Shown here piece after piece: positions 42,262 to 52,174 of a DNA stretch of 64,000 nucleotides. A program made the position numbers and the translations under genes. Under the pieces are notes generated by a model, which saw only the letters and a list, made by a program, of their open reading frames with translations, did not search any database and had not been told where the DNA came from. Source of the stretch: Agromyces mediolanus (GTDB taxonomy: Bacteria > Actinomycetota > Actinomycetes > Actinomycetales > Microbacteriaceae); contig NZ_BMRJ01000003.1 of assembly GCF_014648575.1 (NCBI RefSeq), positions 1 through 64,000 on the forward strand, given 5' to 3'. The first letter of the stretch is position 1. The number at the start of each line of letters is the position of its first letter.

Positions 42262-43158
42262 CTACGAGCGTTCGCGAGGCAGCGCCGTCGCCACCGCCTC
42301 CCGCACCACGTCGCCCGGATACCCCCGCCTGGCGAGGAACGCCGAGAGCCGGCGCTCGGCGACCGCACGATCGAGCCCGCCGAGCTGCCTGGCCCGACGC
42401 TCCGCGACCGCGATCGCGTTCGTGAGCTCGACCTCGGGATCGAGCTCCCCGACGGCCTCGCGGGCGACGGCCACGTCGACGCCGCGCCGGCCGAGCTCGG
42501 CGAGGATCGCCCCGCTCCCCCGGCCCCGCCGCTCGCCGTGACTGTGCACGAGTTGCTCGGCGAGCCGGGCGTCGTCGAGGTAGCCGAGCCGCTCGTAGCG
42601 CTCGATCCAGTCCTCCACCTCGACGTCGTCGAGCCCGTGCTCGACGAGCACGGCGCGGACCTCGGAGACGGACAGCGCCGAACGCCGAAGCCGCCCGACC
42701 ACGATGCGGTCGATGCGCTCGTCGCGCTCGGGCCCCGGCTCGTTAAACTCGGGGGTCTCCTCGGCCGGGGACCGGCGCCCGCGGGCGCTCCCCGCTCGCG
42801 AGCGCTCGGCCGGCTGCCGCCCGGTGCGCCGCCCGGCGGCGGCCCCAGCGGAGGTGGCCCCAGCGGAAGCGGCCCCGTCGGAGGCCGCCCCGTCGACGGG
42901 GTCTGGTGACACGGCGATGAGATGCGACCACTCACTGCCGCGCGGCGGTCGCGCCTCCAATTCGTGCGAGCGCGAGCGGCTCTGGCGCGACGTGGCCGAG
43001 CGCGCTGCCGACCCCGAATCGCCCTGGCGCGGGCTCGCATCGACGCCGGGGACCGCCCAGGGCAGATACGCGACGGGCGCGAGACGCTCGGACTCGGCCG
43101 GCGAACCGACCTCTCCCGAGCGCTCGCGCCCGCCACCCGGCTCGTGCCGACGGACCAT
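42262..43158 (-). CDS. recX: RecX regulatory protein with long N-terminal extension
   Basis: Inhibitor of RecA. The C-terminal 160 residues match RecX: three-helix repeats with RLGYLDDARLAEQLVHSHG and the tail FLARRGYPGDVVREAV. The first about 135 residues are low-complexity (Arg/Ser/Gly/Ala-rich) and not part of the family core. ATG 43158 lies five bases after the recA stop. A later start would remove part of the tail: an internal Val or Met could serve, so the length is uncertain. Confidence 0.88.
   Translation of the reverse strand: MVRRHEPGGGRERSGEVGSPAESERLAPVAYLPWAVPGVDASPRQGDSGSAARSATSRQSRSRSHELEARPPRGSEWSHLIAVSPDPVDGAASDGAASAGATSAGAAAGRRTGRQPAERSRAGSARGRRSPAEETPEFNEPGPERDERIDRIVVGRLRRSALSVSEVRAVLVEHGLDDVEVEDWIERYERLGYLDDARLAEQLVHSHGERRGRGSGAILAELGRRGVDVAVAREAVGELDPEVELTNAIAVAERRARQLGGLDRAVAERRLSAFLARRGYPGDVVREAVATALPRERS
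42841..42900. repeat. 15-bp tandem repeat inside recX
   Basis: Four 15-bp units beginning GGCCCC or CGCCCC (starts at 42841, 42856, 42871, 42886) with increasing divergence. On the recX strand they encode the DGAAS/AGATS/AGAAA run of the low-complexity N-terminal tail. The period keeps the reading frame. Confidence 0.8.
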
Positions 43159-43163
43159 GGGAC

Positions 43164-44228
<1,065 letters not shown>

Positions 44229-44425
44229 GAGGTGGGCTCCTTCTGAGTCGGTCGGCTGCCTCTAGGCTGTCGCGCCTCGCGCGGGGCCGTGACCCCACCC
44301 GTCTGACGACAAGGCTGGTTCGGATCGGAGGATCCGACGCCTCCGACGCTAGTCACCCCCACCGACACGGAGTGCCGGCAGCGATGGACCGTGGACGGAT
44401 CCGCAGATCACCTCACCTGTTGAGG

Positions 44426-44486
44426 ACAGTACCGCAGCACCGAACGCATGTTCGAACCCGACGCGGCGTGTCGAACAGATCTTCGG
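44426..44486 (-). promoter_or_regulatory. recA promoter with two SOS boxes
   Basis: CCGAACGCATGTTCGA (44440-44455) matches the actinobacterial LexA box TCGAAC-N4-GTTCGA at eleven of twelve positions. TCGAACAGATCTTCGG (44471-44486) matches at ten. On the minus strand TACTGT (44426-44431) fits a -10 hexamer, with the first box covering its -35 position. The second box is centred 31 bp further upstream. The gap 44229-44491 holds no gene. Confidence 0.75.
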
Positions 44487-44491
44487 TGGGA

Positions 44492-44722
44492 TCAGCTCGT
44501 CGCGCGCGGTTCGCGGATCGCCGGCCCGTGCCGGCGCGCCAGCGGAACATCCGTCGCCTCGCAGAGCGCCGCCCAGACCTCCCGGGCGGGAGCGCCGTCG
44601 GCGAGCGCCTCTTTGGCGGTGCGCCCGCCGAACGAGGCCAGTGCCAGGTCGGCGACGACCACCGCGCCGTAGCCCTCGCCGAACTCCTCGGCGACGGCGA
44701 GCTGGAACTCGCTGAGCTTCAC
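44492..44722 (-). CDS. DUF3046 protein
   Basis: Small 76-residue protein (VKLSEFQLAVAEEFGEGYG ... SFGGRTAKEALADGAPAREVW) matching DUF3046, found between clgR and recA in many actinobacteria. Function unknown. I use GTG 44722, which has GGAGG five bases upstream, rather than an earlier ATG at 44743. Confidence 0.85.
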   Translation of the reverse strand: MKLSEFQLAVAEEFGEGYGAVVVADLALASFGGRTAKEALADGAPAREVWAALCEATDVPLARRHGPAIREPRATS

Positions 44723-44756
44723 GTCGACCTCCTGCCGGCCCATCGGCCGGGGACAG

Positions 44757-44787
44757 CCGAACGGCCGGTCGAGGACCGGCCGTTCGG
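44757..44787 (-). terminator. terminator after the ClgR-type regulator gene
   Basis: Perfect 14-bp inverted repeat (44757-44770 with 44774-44787) with loop GAG, 28 bases downstream of the regulator stop codon and just upstream of the DUF3046 ribosome-binding site. Confidence 0.85.
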
Positions 44788-44814
44788 GAAATCGGGGAGC
44801 ACTGAACGGGAGGT

Positions 44815-45123
44815 TCAGCGCACCATCATGTCTGCGTCGAACTCGGCGACGAGCTCGTCGGGCAGGCTGTCGGGCACCGCGGTGAGACCCTCGAGCACGG
44901 CGATGCGATCGCCGACCTCGTGCATGATCACCGAGATGGGAGTGTCGAGCGCTTCGGCGACGGACGCGAGGATCTCGCTCGACGCCTCCTTCTGCCCGCG
45001 CTCGACCTCACTGAGGTAGCCGAGAGCGACGGACGCCTTGGACGCGACCTGACGAAGGGTGCGCCCCTTCTGCAGCCGGAAGTCCCTCAGCACATCGCCG
45101 ATCTCCTGACGAACCAGAACCAT
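44815..45123 (-). CDS. clgR: ClgR-type helix-turn-helix regulator
   Basis: A 102-residue Cro/C1-type regulator. The helix-turn-helix is TLRQVASKASVALGYLSEVERGQ (residues about 22-42). Position next to DUF3046-recA and the C-terminal extension match ClgR, the activator of Clp protease genes in actinobacteria. The start is ATG 45123. The 212 bases upstream contain TAGACT with CTGACT 16 bases before it, a possible promoter; no other gene is seen there. Confidence 0.88.
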   Translation of the reverse strand: MVLVRQEIGDVLRDFRLQKGRTLRQVASKASVALGYLSEVERGQKEASSEILASVAEALDTPISVIMHEVGDRIAVLEGLTAVPDSLPDELVAEFDADMMVR

Positions 45124-45275
45124 CGGAACCTCCTTCTCTTCTGCCTCTCGGTCCGGTTGGACCGGAACGGGAGGGTCAGTCTAACCGACGTCTCCCGTGA
45201 GTCAGACTCTAGCCTTGCACACTGGATTTCCCGTGTGAACTCGTCACATGTAACGGCTCGGAGTCGGCGGGTATT

Positions 45276-45309
45276 CCGCGGGGCCCCGCGGCGATCCCGG
45301 GTGATCGCC
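45276..45309 (-). terminator. candidate terminator after tctA
   Basis: GGCGATC and GATCGCC (45290-45296, 45303-45309) form a 7-bp stem, adjoining the 16-bp palindrome CCGCGGGGCCCCGCGG (45276-45291). Both lie 27-60 bases after the tctA stop. No T-run. Confidence 0.45.
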
Positions 45310-45335
45310 ACGGAGCCCCGCGCCCGTGCCTGCCG

Positions 45336-46895
45336 CTACTTCGTCGGCTCGTCGATCGCCTGGATCGCCGAGGTCGGCACGAGCTTGGGCGCGGCCTCGA
45401 GCTTCGCACGCCGGCGCTTCAACCAGATGCCGGTGAGCACGATCACGGCCATGGTCGAGTAGGCGATGATCGCGAAGGGGCTGTGCACCAGATAGAGCAG
45501 ATCGCCCTGGCTGATCGCCATCGACTTGCGGACCTGCTCCTCGGCCATCGGCCCAAGGATGCCGCCGACGACCATCGGCGCGACCGGGTAGCCGTAGCGG
45601 CGCATCAGGAAGCCCGCGATCCCGACGACGAGCAGCGTGAGGGTGTCGAACACGTTGAAGTGCAGCGCGTAGGCCCCCAGGCCGGCGAAGGCGAGGATGC
45701 CGGCGTAGAGGTACGGGCGCGGGATGCGCAGCACCTTCACCCACATGCCGACGAGCGGCAGGTTCAGCACGAGGAGCAGTACGTTGCCGATGTAGAGGCT
45801 CGCGATGAGCGCCCACACGAGTCCGGACTGGTTCTCGAAGAGCAGCGGGCCCGGGCGGATGCCGTACGACTGGAATGCGGAGATGATGATCGCCGCGGTG
45901 GCCGTGGTCGGCAGGCCGAGCGTCAGCAGCGGCACGAGCACGCCGGCCGCAGCGGCGTTGTTCGCCGCCTCCGGGCCCGCGACGCCCTCGATCGCACCGC
46001 GCCCGAACTGCTCGCGCGCCCGCCCCTTGGCGAGCTTGCGCTCGCTGGCGTAGGAGAGGAAGGTCGCGACATCGGCGCCGCCGGCGGGAATCGTGCCGAT
46101 CGGGAAGCCGATCGCGGTCCCGCGCAGCCACGGCTTCCACGAGCGGCGCCAGTCGCTGCGGGTCATCCAGCTGCGCCATCCTCGGGTGACCGGGATGATC
46201 TGCACCGCACCGTGACGCAGTCGGGACGCGACGTACAGGGTCTCGCCGAGCGCGAAGAGGCCGACCGCGATGAGGACGACGTCGATGCCGTCGGCGAGGC
46301 TCGGCACCCCGAAGGTGTAGCGCTGCTGGCCCGAGAGCACCTCAGTGCCGACGAGCCCGAGCATGAGGCCGAGGCCCAGCGAGACGAGCCCGCGCGGCAC
46401 GCTCGAGCCGAGCAGTGCGCCGACGGTGAGGAACGCCACGACCATCAGGGCGAAGTAGTCCGCCGGCCCGAGCTGCACCGCGAGCTTCGCGATGCCCGGG
46501 GCGAGGAAGGTGAGCAGCACGGTGGCGATCGTGCCCGCGACGAAGGAGCCGATGGCCGCGGTCGCGAGCGCGGCGGCCCCGCGGCCGGCCTTCGCCATCC
46601 GATTGCCCTCGAGGGCGGTGACGATCGAGGCCGACTCCCCCGGGGTGTTCAGCAGGATCGAGGTGGTCGATCCGCCGTACATGCCGCCGTAGTAGATTCC
46701 GGCGAAGAGGATGAGGGCGCCCGTCGGGTCGAGCGAGTAGGTGAGCGGCAGCAGCAGCGCGACGGTCATCGCCGGACCGATGCCGGGCAGCACGCCGACC
46801 GCGGTGCCGACGAAGACGCCGAACAGCGCGTAGAGCAGGTATTGCGGCTGCAGTGCCGTGGTGAAGCCCTCGAGGAGGGCGGCGAGACTATCCAT
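45336..46895 (-). CDS. tctA: tripartite tricarboxylate transporter, large membrane subunit
   Basis: Main permease of a TTT-family importer for carboxylates. The 519-residue protein has about 11-12 membrane segments and the family motifs [17 protein letters not shown] (about residue 35), [20 protein letters not shown] and [12 protein letters not shown] 46895 overlaps the tctB end by eight bases. The natural substrate (citrate or another acid) cannot be read from the sequence. Confidence 0.95.
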   Translation of the reverse strand: MDSLAALLEGFTTALQPQYLLYALFGVFVGTAVGVLPGIGPAMTVALLLPLTYSLDPTGALILFAGIYYGGMYGGSTTSILLNTPGESASIVTALEGNRMAKAGRGAAALATAAIGSFVAGTIATVLLTFLAPGIAKLAVQLGPADYFALMVVAFLTVGALLGSSVPRGLVSLGLGLMLGLVGTEVLSGQQRYTFGVPSLADGIDVVLIAVGLFALGETLYVASRLRHGAVQIIPVTRGWRSWMTRSDWRRSWKPWLRGTAIGFPIGTIPAGGADVATFLSYASERKLAKGRAREQFGRGAIEGVAGPEAANNAAAAGVLVPLLTLGLPTTATAAIIISAFQSYGIRPGPLLFENQSGLVWALIASLYIGNVLLLVLNLPLVGMWVKVLRIPRPYLYAGILAFAGLGAYALHFNVFDTLTLLVVGIAGFLMRRYGYPVAPMVVGGILGPMAEEQVRKSMAISQGDLLYLVHSPFAIIAYSTMAVIVLTGIWLKRRRAKLEAAPKLVPTSAIQAIDEPTK

Positions 46896-47442
46896 TGAAG
46901 ATCGGGATCCAGTCGAGCAGGGGGCCGGCGGGGAGCGAGAGGCCCAGCCAGGTCCCGAAGAGCAGTTGCGTGGCGAGGCCGAGGCCGAGGCCGACGAGCA
47001 CCGCGACCCACCAGCGCTTCGCGCCGAGGGTGAGCGCCGCGCCGGCGAAGACCACCGCGATCGCGATCGGCCAGCCGACGAACTCGATGAGCACGAGCTG
47101 CGAGCAGAACACGGCCACGAGCAGCACGACGGCCCGCCAGTCGGTCTTCGCGTCGGGGTCGACGTCCTCGCCCTCGTCGGGCTGGCCGCGATGCCCGGTC
47201 GCGATCGCGACGATGACGGCGATCGCGGCGACGAGCAGCAGCGCGCCGACGAAGTAGGGGAACACCCGGGGCCCGAGCACGCTCGCGGAGCCGGAGGGAA
47301 CGCGGATGGCCCCGGCGCCGACGATGACGCCGACGCCGAGGAGCGCGCAGACGACGGCGAACGCGAGTTCGCCGATCGGCCGCCGGGGTCCGGCCCCCGC
47401 CGGGCGGGGGGCGCCGGCGGGGTCCGGAGTCTCGGTGGTCAC
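46888..47442 (-). CDS. tctB: tripartite tricarboxylate transporter, small membrane subunit
   Basis: A 184-residue protein with about four membrane segments and a charged cytoplasmic loop ([14 protein letters not shown]). Matches the TctB partner by position and topology. GTG 47442 overlaps the tctC stop (GTGA). Confidence 0.88.
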   Translation of the reverse strand: MTTETPDPAGAPRPAGAGPRRPIGELAFAVVCALLGVGVIVGAGAIRVPSGSASVLGPRVFPYFVGALLLVAAIAVIVAIATGHRGQPDEGEDVDPDAKTDWRAVVLLVAVFCSQLVLIEFVGWPIAIAVVFAGAALTLGAKRWWVAVLVGLGLGLATQLLFGTWLGLSLPAGPLLDWIPIFNG

Positions 47443-48497
47443 TTCGCGACCAGGCCGATCGTCTGCAGCGTCTCGGTGACCTCGGTGATGTTGCCGTCGA
47501 GGAACTCCTGGAACTCGTCGCCGACGAGGAACGCGTCGCTCCAGCCCTTGTCGGCGAGGGTCTTGGTCCACGCGTCAGAGGCGTGCAGCTCGGTCACGAG
47601 CTCGACCAGCGCCTCGCGGTCGGCGTCGTCGATGCCGGGAGGGGCGAGGAGTCCGCGCCAGTTGGTCAGCTCGATGTCGTAGCCCTCGTCGCTCAGGGTC
47701 GGCACCTCGGGGAGCAGCTCGCTCGGCTCGCCCGAGGAGACCGCGAGCGCACGGAGCTCGCCCGCCTCGACCTGCTCGGCGAACTCGCCGACACCGGAGA
47801 TGCCGGCCTGCACGGTGCCGCCGAGCAGCATCGTGACGGCTTCGCCGCCGCCGGAGTTCGGGATGTAGTTCAGCGTCGACGGCACGTCGGCGGGGTCGAC
47901 CCCCGCCTCGGTGACGAGCATGCCGGCGAGGATGTGGTCGGCGCCGCCGGCCGAGCCGCCGGTGACCGAGATCGCGGCCCCGTCCTTGACGATCGCGTCG
48001 ACGAGGTCGCCCACGGACTCGTAGGGCGACGACGAGGGCACGACCACGACGAGCGGCTCCTCGGTGAGTCGGGCGATCGGGGTGACGTCCTCGATGCGCG
48101 ACTGCGAGGCGTTCGTCTCGACCGCGCCGACCATCACGAGGCCGGTCACCATGAGCGTGGCCGGGTCCTTCTCGTTGGCGAGGGCGGCGAGGCCGACGGT
48201 GCCGCCGGCGCCGCCGATGTTCTCGACGGGCGCCTTGCCGACGAGGTCCTCGCTGGTGAGCACCTCGCCGAGCGCGCGGGCGGTCTGGTCCCAGCCGCCG
48301 CCCGGGTCGGCCGGGGCGATGAGCTGGACGGCGTCGAGCGACACCGCCTCGGTGTCTCCTCCGCCGGTTGGCTGCGCGCCCGTGCCGGAGCAGGCCGCGA
48401 GGCCGAGTCCGGTCGCGAGCGCGAGCGTGGCGACGCCGAAGCGCCGTGCCGTGGGTCGGGAAAGGGCCGCGGACCGCGGTCCGGATGCTGATCGCAA
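47439..48497 (-). CDS. tctC: tripartite tricarboxylate transporter, binding lipoprotein
   Basis: Extracellular substrate-binding protein, 352 residues. The signal peptide ends in the lipobox GLAAC (about residue 36). The body has the TctC/Bug pattern PADPGGGWDQTARALGE, IGGAGGTVGL and NWRGLLAPPG. The start is a TTG (48497), because AAGGAGG lies immediately upstream and no ATG or GTG precedes the signal peptide in frame. A 7-bp inverted repeat (48514-48530) lies in its short leader. Confidence 0.92.
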   Translation of the reverse strand: MRSASGPRSAALSRPTARRFGVATLALATGLGLAACSGTGAQPTGGGDTEAVSLDAVQLIAPADPGGGWDQTARALGEVLTSEDLVGKAPVENIGGAGGTVGLAALANEKDPATLMVTGLVMVGAVETNASQSRIEDVTPIARLTEEPLVVVVPSSSPYESVGDLVDAIVKDGAAISVTGGSAGGADHILAGMLVTEAGVDPADVPSTLNYIPNSGGGEAVTMLLGGTVQAGISGVGEFAEQVEAGELRALAVSSGEPSELLPEVPTLSDEGYDIELTNWRGLLAPPGIDDADREALVELVTELHASDAWTKTLADKGWSDAFLVGDEFQEFLDGNITEVTETLQTIGLVAK

Positions 48498-48562
48498 GAC
48501 TCCTCCTTGAGCGCCGGCCACCCTGGCCGGTCGATCGGTACTGCACGAAGTTAGAGCTTCGC

Positions 48563-48628
48563 TTCCGCCAGGCGGAATGCTGCGGTCGTAAGCGTCGTAA
48601 GGGTCGTTGCGGTCGTTTCGGTCGTAGT
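48563..48628. repeat. inverted repeat and five 9-bp direct repeats between tctC and the sensor kinase
   Basis: TTCCGCC-A-GGCGGAA (48563-48577) is a perfect 7-bp inverted repeat. It is followed by five copies of GGTCGTNNN at exact 9-bp spacing (starts 48584, 48593, 48602, 48611, 48620; the second begins CGTCGT). They lie in the 195-base divergent region between tctC and the kinase gene, near TAACTT, a possible tctC -10. Regular repeats of this kind suggest binding of several regulator subunits. Confidence 0.7.
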
Positions 48629-48692
48629 GTTCACGGCTCCGGATGCCTGGAGCCGCCGCCGCGTGCGGCACACTGTTCCAGTGGGCCGGTCG

Positions 48693-50282
48693 ATGTCGCT
48701 GCGCATGCAGCTCCTGCTGCTGCAGGTGACGATCGTGCTCGCCACCGTCGTCGGCACCGGGCTCGTCGCCGCCCTCCTGCAGGAGCAGCAGCTCCGCGAG
48801 TCGTACGAGGACCGCATGGTCGCCGTGGCCCAGTCCGTCGCCTCGCTGCCCGTGATCATCGACGCCTTCGACGACCGGGCGCCCTCGCGCACGATCCAGC
48901 CCATCGCCGAAGTCGTCCGGGAGGCCTCCGACGTCACCTACGTCGTCGTCGCGAACGAGGACGGCATCCGCTACTCCCACCCGGATCCCGAGCGGATCGG
49001 CGAGCGGGTCTCGACCGACCCGTCCGTGCCGCTCTCCGGCCGGATCTACGTCGGCACGCAGACCGGCACGCTCGGCGAGTCCTGGCGGGTCAAGGTGCCC
49101 ATCTTCGGGGCGGACGGCACGACCGTGATCGGCCAGGTCTCGGTCGGCATCCTCGAGTCCGAACTCCGCGAGGACTTCCTCGGCGGACTGTGGGCCCTCT
49201 TCGCGGCGCTCGTCGGGGCGACCCTCGTCGGCGTGCTCGGCTCGGCCTGGATCGGCGGGCTCATCCGGCGCCGCATCTACGGCCTCGAGCCCGACGAGAT
49301 CCGCGCGCTGCTGGAGACCCGCGAGGCCATGCTGCACGGCATCCGCGAGGGCCTCGTCGCCCTCGACGGCGACCGGCGCATCGTGCTCGTGAACGACGCG
49401 GCCGCCCGACTGCTCGGCGTCGAGGCCGACGCCGTGCTCGGTCGCACGGTCGACGAGGTGCTGGACGGCGAGCTCGCCCGCTTCATCGTGGCCGACGAGC
49501 CGGCCGAGACCCCCGTGCTCTCCGGGGAACGCGTGCTGCTCGTGCACGCCGACCGCATCCGCGTGGACGGCCGAGAGGTGGGCTGGATCGCGATCCTCCG
49601 CGATCGCACCGAGCTGGAGACCATGCTGCGCGAACTGCAGGGCGCGCAGAGCCTCGCGGACGACCTGCGCGCCCAGTCGCACGAGTTCTCGAACACGCTG
49701 CACGTGCTCGGCGGGCTCATCGAGCTCGGCCAGTTGGAGGCGGCCACCGCCTTCATCGAGCGGGTCGGCGCCGGCGGCGCGCTCAGCTCACTGCACGACC
49801 ACGGCGGCATCGCCGACGCCGAGACCGCGGCGCTCGTGCTCGCCAAGCGGTCCCGCGCGCACGAGCTCGGCATCGGGCTCGAGGTCGACGCCGCCTCGCA
49901 TCTCGGGAGCGGGCATCCGGCGGCCGACGACATCCGCACCGTCGTGGCGAACCTCCTCGACAACGCCGTCGAGGCCTGCGTGCTCGGCGGCGGGGTGCGC
50001 CTGCTCGTGCGCGACGACCTCGAGCCCGACGTCGTGCTGGTGCAGGTCGACGACGACGGCCCCGGCGTCCCGGCCGAGCGGCGCGCCGCGATCTTCCAGC
50101 CCGACGTCAGCGACAAGCCGCCCGCTCCCGGCAAGGCCAGGCGCGGGATCGGCCTCACCATCGTCCAGCGCATCGCCCAGCGGCTCGGGGGCACCGCCGA
50201 GGCCGGCGGCTCCCCCGCCGGCGGCGCCCGTTTCACGGTGCGGCTCCCCTCGGCACGAGATCGGGCGGAGGCGGACGCATGA
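48693..50282 (+). CDS. CitA/DcuS-family sensor histidine kinase
   Basis: Membrane kinase that senses an external carboxylate. The 529-residue protein has a membrane segment at the N-terminus (about residues 7-27), an extracytoplasmic PAS-type sensor, a second segment (about 165-190), a cytoplasmic PAS domain (about 205-310), and the phospho-acceptor helix with AQSHEFSNTLHVLGGL (His about 332). The ATPase domain has N-box NLLDNAVEA and G-box GRR-like GIGLTIV. ATG 48693 is chosen; GTG 48681 is also possible. It overlaps the regulator gene by four bases. Confidence 0.9.
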   Translation: MSLRMQLLLLQVTIVLATVVGTGLVAALLQEQQLRESYEDRMVAVAQSVASLPVIIDAFDDRAPSRTIQPIAEVVREASDVTYVVVANEDGIRYSHPDPERIGERVSTDPSVPLSGRIYVGTQTGTLGESWRVKVPIFGADGTTVIGQVSVGILESELREDFLGGLWALFAALVGATLVGVLGSAWIGGLIRRRIYGLEPDEIRALLETREAMLHGIREGLVALDGDRRIVLVNDAAARLLGVEADAVLGRTVDEVLDGELARFIVADEPAETPVLSGERVLLVHADRIRVDGREVGWIAILRDRTELETMLRELQGAQSLADDLRAQSHEFSNTLHVLGGLIELGQLEAATAFIERVGAGGALSSLHDHGGIADAETAALVLAKRSRAHELGIGLEVDAASHLGSGHPAADDIRTVVANLLDNAVEACVLGGGVRLLVRDDLEPDVVLVQVDDDGPGVPAERRAAIFQPDVSDKPPAPGKARRGIGLTIVQRIAQRLGGTAEAGGSPAGGARFTVRLPSARDRAEADA

Positions 50283-50965
50283 GCGATGTCCGCGTCGTCA
50301 TCGTGGACGACGACTTCGCCGTCGCGCAGGTCAACCGGGCGTTCGTCGACGCCAGGCCGGGCTTCGTCGTCGTCGCGGAGGCTCACACCGGTGCCGCCGC
50401 GCTCGCGGCCATCGAGCAGCACCGCCCGGAGCTCGTCCTCCTCGACGTGTACCTGCCCGACCTGGGCGGCCTCGAAGTGCTCCGCCGGCTGCGCGCCTCG
50501 GGCGACGAGGTCGAGGTCATCGCCGTCACCGCGGCGCGCGACCTCGACACCGTGCGCCGAGCGCGACTGCTCGGCGTGCGGCAGTACCTCGTGAAGCCCT
50601 TCACCGGCGCGACCCTCGGCGAGCGGCTCGACGAGGTGCGACGCGAACTCCGCCGGGAGCGTCGCCCGGATGCGCTCGACCAGCAGGAGGTCGACCGGCT
50701 CCTCGGCACGGCCGCAGCACCGAGCGGCGCGCTGTCGGTGCCCAAGGGGCTGTCGGGGGTGAGTCTCGGCCGGGTCACCGCCGAGCTCGCGAACGCGGTG
50801 CCGGATGCCTCGGCCGCCGAGATCGCGCAGTCCCTCGGCATGAGCCGGGTGAGCGCCAGACGCTACCTCGAGCACCTCGTCGCGACCGGCGCGGCCGAAG
50901 TCGCCCCGCGGTACGGCGCGGCGGGCCGACCGGAGCACCGCTACCGGCGACGCGAGTCCCGCTAG
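50279..50965 (+). CDS. CitB/DcuR-family response regulator
   Basis: A 228-residue regulator. The receiver domain has the acidic pair VDDD (residues 9-12), phospho-acceptor Asp in LVLLDVYLPD (about residue 56) and Lys in YLVKPF (about 105). The C-terminal half carries a helix-turn-helix (SAAEIAQSLGMSRVSARRYL, about 180-200). Together with the upstream kinase it probably activates the divergent tctCBA genes (inferred from position and family). Confidence 0.92.
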   Translation: MSDVRVVIVDDDFAVAQVNRAFVDARPGFVVVAEAHTGAAALAAIEQHRPELVLLDVYLPDLGGLEVLRRLRASGDEVEVIAVTAARDLDTVRRARLLGVRQYLVKPFTGATLGERLDEVRRELRRERRPDALDQQEVDRLLGTAAAPSGALSVPKGLSGVSLGRVTAELANAVPDASAAEIAQSLGMSRVSARRYLEHLVATGAAEVAPRYGAAGRPEHRYRRRESR

Positions 50966-51002
50966 CGCTCCGCGCGGACCGCGCCGGCGAGCCGGGGCGC
51001 CG

Positions 51003-51554
51003 CTACCGCCGGAGCGACTCCCGCTCGAGCTCGGCGCGCAGTTCGCGGACGGCGCGACGCACCGTCTCCGCGCGGATCGCCGCCCGATCCCCCGACAGCT
51101 GAAGCTCGACCGCCCGTTCGCCGTCCGGACCGCTGACGCCGACGTAGACGGTGCCCGGGGGCCGCCCGTCCTGCGGCTCCGGGCCGGCGACGCCGGTCGT
51201 GGCGATGCCGAGCTCCGCATCGCGTCCACCGACGGCGAGCGCCGCACGGGCCCCGCGGGCCATCTGCCTCGCAACCTCCGGGTGCACGGCCCCCTCGGCG
51301 GCCAGGAGCTCCGCGCCCACACCGAGCAGCCGATGCTTCAGCGGCGTGGCGTACGCGACGATGCCGCCGTTCACGACGGCCGAAGCGCCGGGGATGCGGA
51401 TGAGCTCCGCGGCCAGCAGGCCGCCGGTGAGCGACTCGGCGACCGCGAGGCGCAGCCCGCGACGGGCCAGCTCCGCGACGAGACCCGCCGTCTCATCCGC
51501 CCGCGCCGCGCCGACGGCGGTCTGAGCGGACGAGGCACCCGCGCCGTCGCTCAT
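51003..51554 (-). CDS. cinA: CinA C-terminal-domain protein (nicotinamide-nucleotide amidase type)
   Basis: A 183-residue protein made of the CinA amidohydrolase-like domain only: LAVAESLTGGLLAAELIRIPGAS, GIVAYATPLKHRLLGV and GIATTGVAGP. Related enzymes hydrolyse NMN to nicotinic acid mononucleotide. The N-terminal MoCF domain of full CinA is absent, as in many actinobacteria. ATG 51554 overlaps the pgsA stop by four bases. Confidence 0.93.
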   Translation of the reverse strand: MSDGAGASSAQTAVGAARADETAGLVAELARRGLRLAVAESLTGGLLAAELIRIPGASAVVNGGIVAYATPLKHRLLGVGAELLAAEGAVHPEVARQMARGARAALAVGGRDAELGIATTGVAGPEPQDGRPPGTVYVGVSGPDGERAVELQLSGDRAAIRAETVRRAVRELRAELERESLRR

Positions 51555-52156
51555 GCGCGTCCCGCGCGCCCCTCGCGGGCGAGCCGGATCGCATCCCGCA
51601 CGTACAGCAGGCCCGACCACACGGTCAGCACGAGCGCCGCAGCGATGAGCACCGCGTTCACCCACGCCATCCACTCGCCGAGCAGGACCGGCAGCGGCGC
51701 CAGCGCGACGGAGATCGCGACCGCCTGCACGACGGTCTTGAGCTTGCCGCCCGAGGACGCCGGCACGACATTGCCGCGGCCGAGTTCGACGAAGCGCCAG
51801 ACCGTGATGCCGACTTCGCGGAGAATGATCAGTCCGGTCACCCACCACGGCACTTCGGCGAGGATCGAGAGGCAGACGAGCGCGCCGCTGGTGAGCAGCT
51901 TGTCGGCGATGGGGTCGAGGATCTTGCCGAGATCGGTGACGAGCCCGCGGCTGCGCGCGATGTGACCGTCGATGCCGTCGGTCGCGATCGCGACGACGAA
52001 CAGCGCCGTCGCCGCCCAGCGGAGCGCGCCGCCCTCGCCCGCATCGGCCAGTACCAGCCAGAAGAAGATCGGCGCGAGCAGAATGCGCACGATCGTGATC
52101 GCGTTCGGCAGGTTCCAGTTCGCCGATCGAGCACGGCCTTCGGCGGAGGAGGTCAT
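51551..52156 (-). CDS. pgsA: CDP-diacylglycerol-glycerol-3-phosphate phosphatidyltransferase
   Basis: Makes phosphatidylglycerol phosphate at the membrane. The 201-residue protein has the CDP-alcohol phosphotransferase motif DG-x2-AR-x8-G-x3-D-x3-D (within DGIDGHIARS ... DLGKILDPIADK, about residues 60-87) and four or more membrane helices. TAGCCT lies seven bases before the ATG. Confidence 0.94.
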   Translation of the reverse strand: MTSSAEGRARSANWNLPNAITIVRILLAPIFFWLVLADAGEGGALRWAATALFVVAIATDGIDGHIARSRGLVTDLGKILDPIADKLLTSGALVCLSILAEVPWWVTGLIILREVGITVWRFVELGRGNVVPASSGGKLKTVVQAVAISVALAPLPVLLGEWMAWVNAVLIAAALVLTVWSGLLYVRDAIRLAREGRAGRA

Positions 52157-52174
52157 AGGGCCAAGGCTACCCGG

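Noticed and set aside
44501-44522. ClgR-box-like GTTCGC sequence upstream of recA
   Set aside because: It lies inside the DUF3046 coding sequence and matches only part of the consensus.
50940-51026. Similar 25-base stretches at the end of the response regulator and the end of cinA
   Set aside because: Both are coding ends rich in Arg/Ser codons on opposite strands with imperfect identity; probably chance.
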